Shown here one piece after another: positions 5,954-6,241 of a stretch of 6,241 nt of DNA. The notes below the pieces were generated by a model. That model was not told the origin of the DNA and searched no databases. It worked only from the letters and a program-made list of their open reading frames with translations. The stretch lies in assembly GCA_016929465.1 (NCBI GenBank), contig JAFGIT010000278.1, positions 1 through 6,241 of the forward strand. Direction: 5' to 3'. The number at the start of each line of letters is the position of its first letter. Within the stretch, counting starts at the first letter, position 1. The position numbers were made by a program, and so were the translations under genes. Origin of the DNA: Candidatus Coatesiibacteriota bacterium (GTDB taxonomy: Bacteria > B130-G9).

Positions 5954-6008
5954 CAAAAGAAAACCTCCTCCCCGCGTCAATCGCGGAGCGATTGACGCGG
6001 GGAGGAGG
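5954..6008 (-). terminator. Intrinsic terminator for leftward transcription (21-bp stem, T-run)
   Basis: Positions 5964-5984 and 5988-6008 are perfect 21-base complements around the 3-nt loop GGA (5985-5987). The stem is GC-rich, beginning CCTCCTCCCCGCG. Read on the minus strand, the stem is followed at once by TTTTCTTTTGG (plus-strand 5953-5963), a proper U-tract, so termination is expected for transcripts coming from the right edge. On the plus strand no T-run follows. The stem is unusually long and has no mismatch. It would also shield the HAD gene from read-through of whatever leftward gene lies beyond 6241. Confidence 0.75.
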
Positions 6009-6046
6009 CGAAGTCGTCGAGGGCTCGATACCCCACGTTGACACAT

Positions 6047-6068
6047 GGGGCAATTCACGTGTCGCCCC
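6047..6068. repeat. Palindromic repeat, copy A
   Basis: GGGGCAATTCACGTGTCGCC and two more C form a degenerate palindrome. Aligned without gaps it matches copy B (6190-6211) at 18 of 22 positions, including a shared central ATTCACG. It is followed by CCTA, the continuation expected of a GTAGGGGCG...CGCCCCTAC palindrome. Its right arm can also pair with GGGCG at 6073-6077. Confidence 0.55.
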
Positions 6069-6189
6069 TAAAGGGCGGCATTGTATCGATCATGTTCATC
6101 GACGGGAATCACACTCTGGTATTTAACCACAATCTGAGGTCACACCCGAAGGTAAGAGGCTGTCTAATAAGTCGAAATGCGTGGCTGTA

Positions 6190-6211
6190 GGGGCGATTCA
6201 CGAATCGCCCA
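6190..6211. repeat. Palindromic repeat, copy B
   Basis: GGGCGATTC (6191-6199) and GAATCGCCC (6202-6210) are perfect 9-bp complements around AC. It is preceded by CTGTAG, which gives the left end GTAGGGGCG. It is a second, more symmetrical copy of the element at 6047-6068, 143 bases away. No target-site duplication or transposase is visible, so REP-like or MITE-like origin is inference. Confidence 0.6.
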
Positions 6212-6241
6212 ATCTCTATTGATTTCCTTTTCAGATTGCCG

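Larger units (their letters stand above)
5701..6241. other. Gene-free stretch upstream of the HAD gene
   Basis: No coding region can be supported here apart from the short leader ORF at its left edge. The open frames present have no family resemblance and cross strong palindromes. From left to right it holds the HAD leader with Shine-Dalgarno site (5732-5761), an AT-rich patch with a tandem 8-mer (5829-5878), a weak CCGTGG/CCACGG stem (around 5909-5941), a long perfect hairpin (5964-6008), and two copies of a short palindromic repeat (6047-6068, 6190-6211). The HAD promoter should lie here on the minus strand, but I see no well-spaced -35/-10 pair. Confidence 0.7.

Noticed and set aside
5880-5960. 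Riboswitch or structured RNA upstream of the HAD gene
   Set aside because: A CCGTGG/CCACGG stem and a small inner stem can be drawn, but no conserved core of any known riboswitch class is recognisable.
5772-6126. Overlapping 71-89 codon frames in the right-hand gap
   Set aside because: They cross the long perfect palindrome and repeats, have no family resemblance, and have no good ribosome site.
6151-6241. AGGCTGTCTAATAAGT as the end of an insertion sequence
   Set aside because: It recalls terminal repeats of some transposons, but no matching opposite end, target duplication or transposase is present in the window.

Overview
The window looks like ordinary chromosomal DNA of a Gram-negative bacterium of moderate GC content. 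The evidence is a protein with a cleavable signal peptide that reads like an outer-membrane beta-barrel, several periplasm-facing or membrane proteins, and a bacterial-type tRNA-Gln with encoded CCA. The FGE-sulfatase-like protein has a cysteine-rich 'KRLCT..EW..AC' style that I associate from memory with Myxococcota/Deltaproteobacteria-like lineages and uncultured candidate phyla. This is an impression; no taxon can be assigned from the sequence alone.

Layout, left to right. A tRNA-Gln(CTG) gene lies on the minus strand at 3-76, with a plausible sigma70-type promoter upstream (124-153) that also points left. Facing the other way is a tight two-gene unit. The first gene (346-1056) encodes a secreted, cysteine-rich FGE-sulfatase/SUMF1-fold protein. 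The second (1057-1653) encodes a two-helix membrane protein with a cytoplasmic DUF1499-like domain. They are joined stop-to-start (TAG then ATG) in one reading frame. After a 200-base gap holding a leader hairpin and a strong Shine-Dalgarno site comes a putative outer-membrane beta-barrel protein (1855-2793). A compound hairpin (2826-2870) separates it from a large GT-C family membrane glycosyltransferase (2900-5056) with a C-terminal extracytoplasmic beta-sandwich.

The glycosyltransferase reading frame runs about 190 bases past its expected end into the antisense of a convergent gene on the minus strand. That gene (4867-5700) is a complete Cof-type HAD-superfamily phosphatase. Its own start codon has no visible Shine-Dalgarno site, but a short overlapping ORF just upstream (5651-5749) has a very good one.

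The last 541 bases (5701-6241) hold no convincing gene. They contain an AT-rich patch with a tandem 8-mer, a perfect 21-bp-arm hairpin that makes a textbook intrinsic terminator for leftward transcription, and two diverged copies of a short palindromic repeat of the GGGGCG...CGCCCC type.

How the genes relate. The first four protein genes all concern the cell envelope (secreted, inner membrane, outer membrane, extracytoplasmic glycosylation), but nothing shows that they form one pathway. I found no CRISPR array, phage, transposase or recognisable defence system. The points most worth a second look are the antisense C-terminal tail of the glycosyltransferase, the leader ORF on the HAD gene, the same-frame TAG-ATG junction, the duplicated signal-peptidase site, and the palindromes at the right end.
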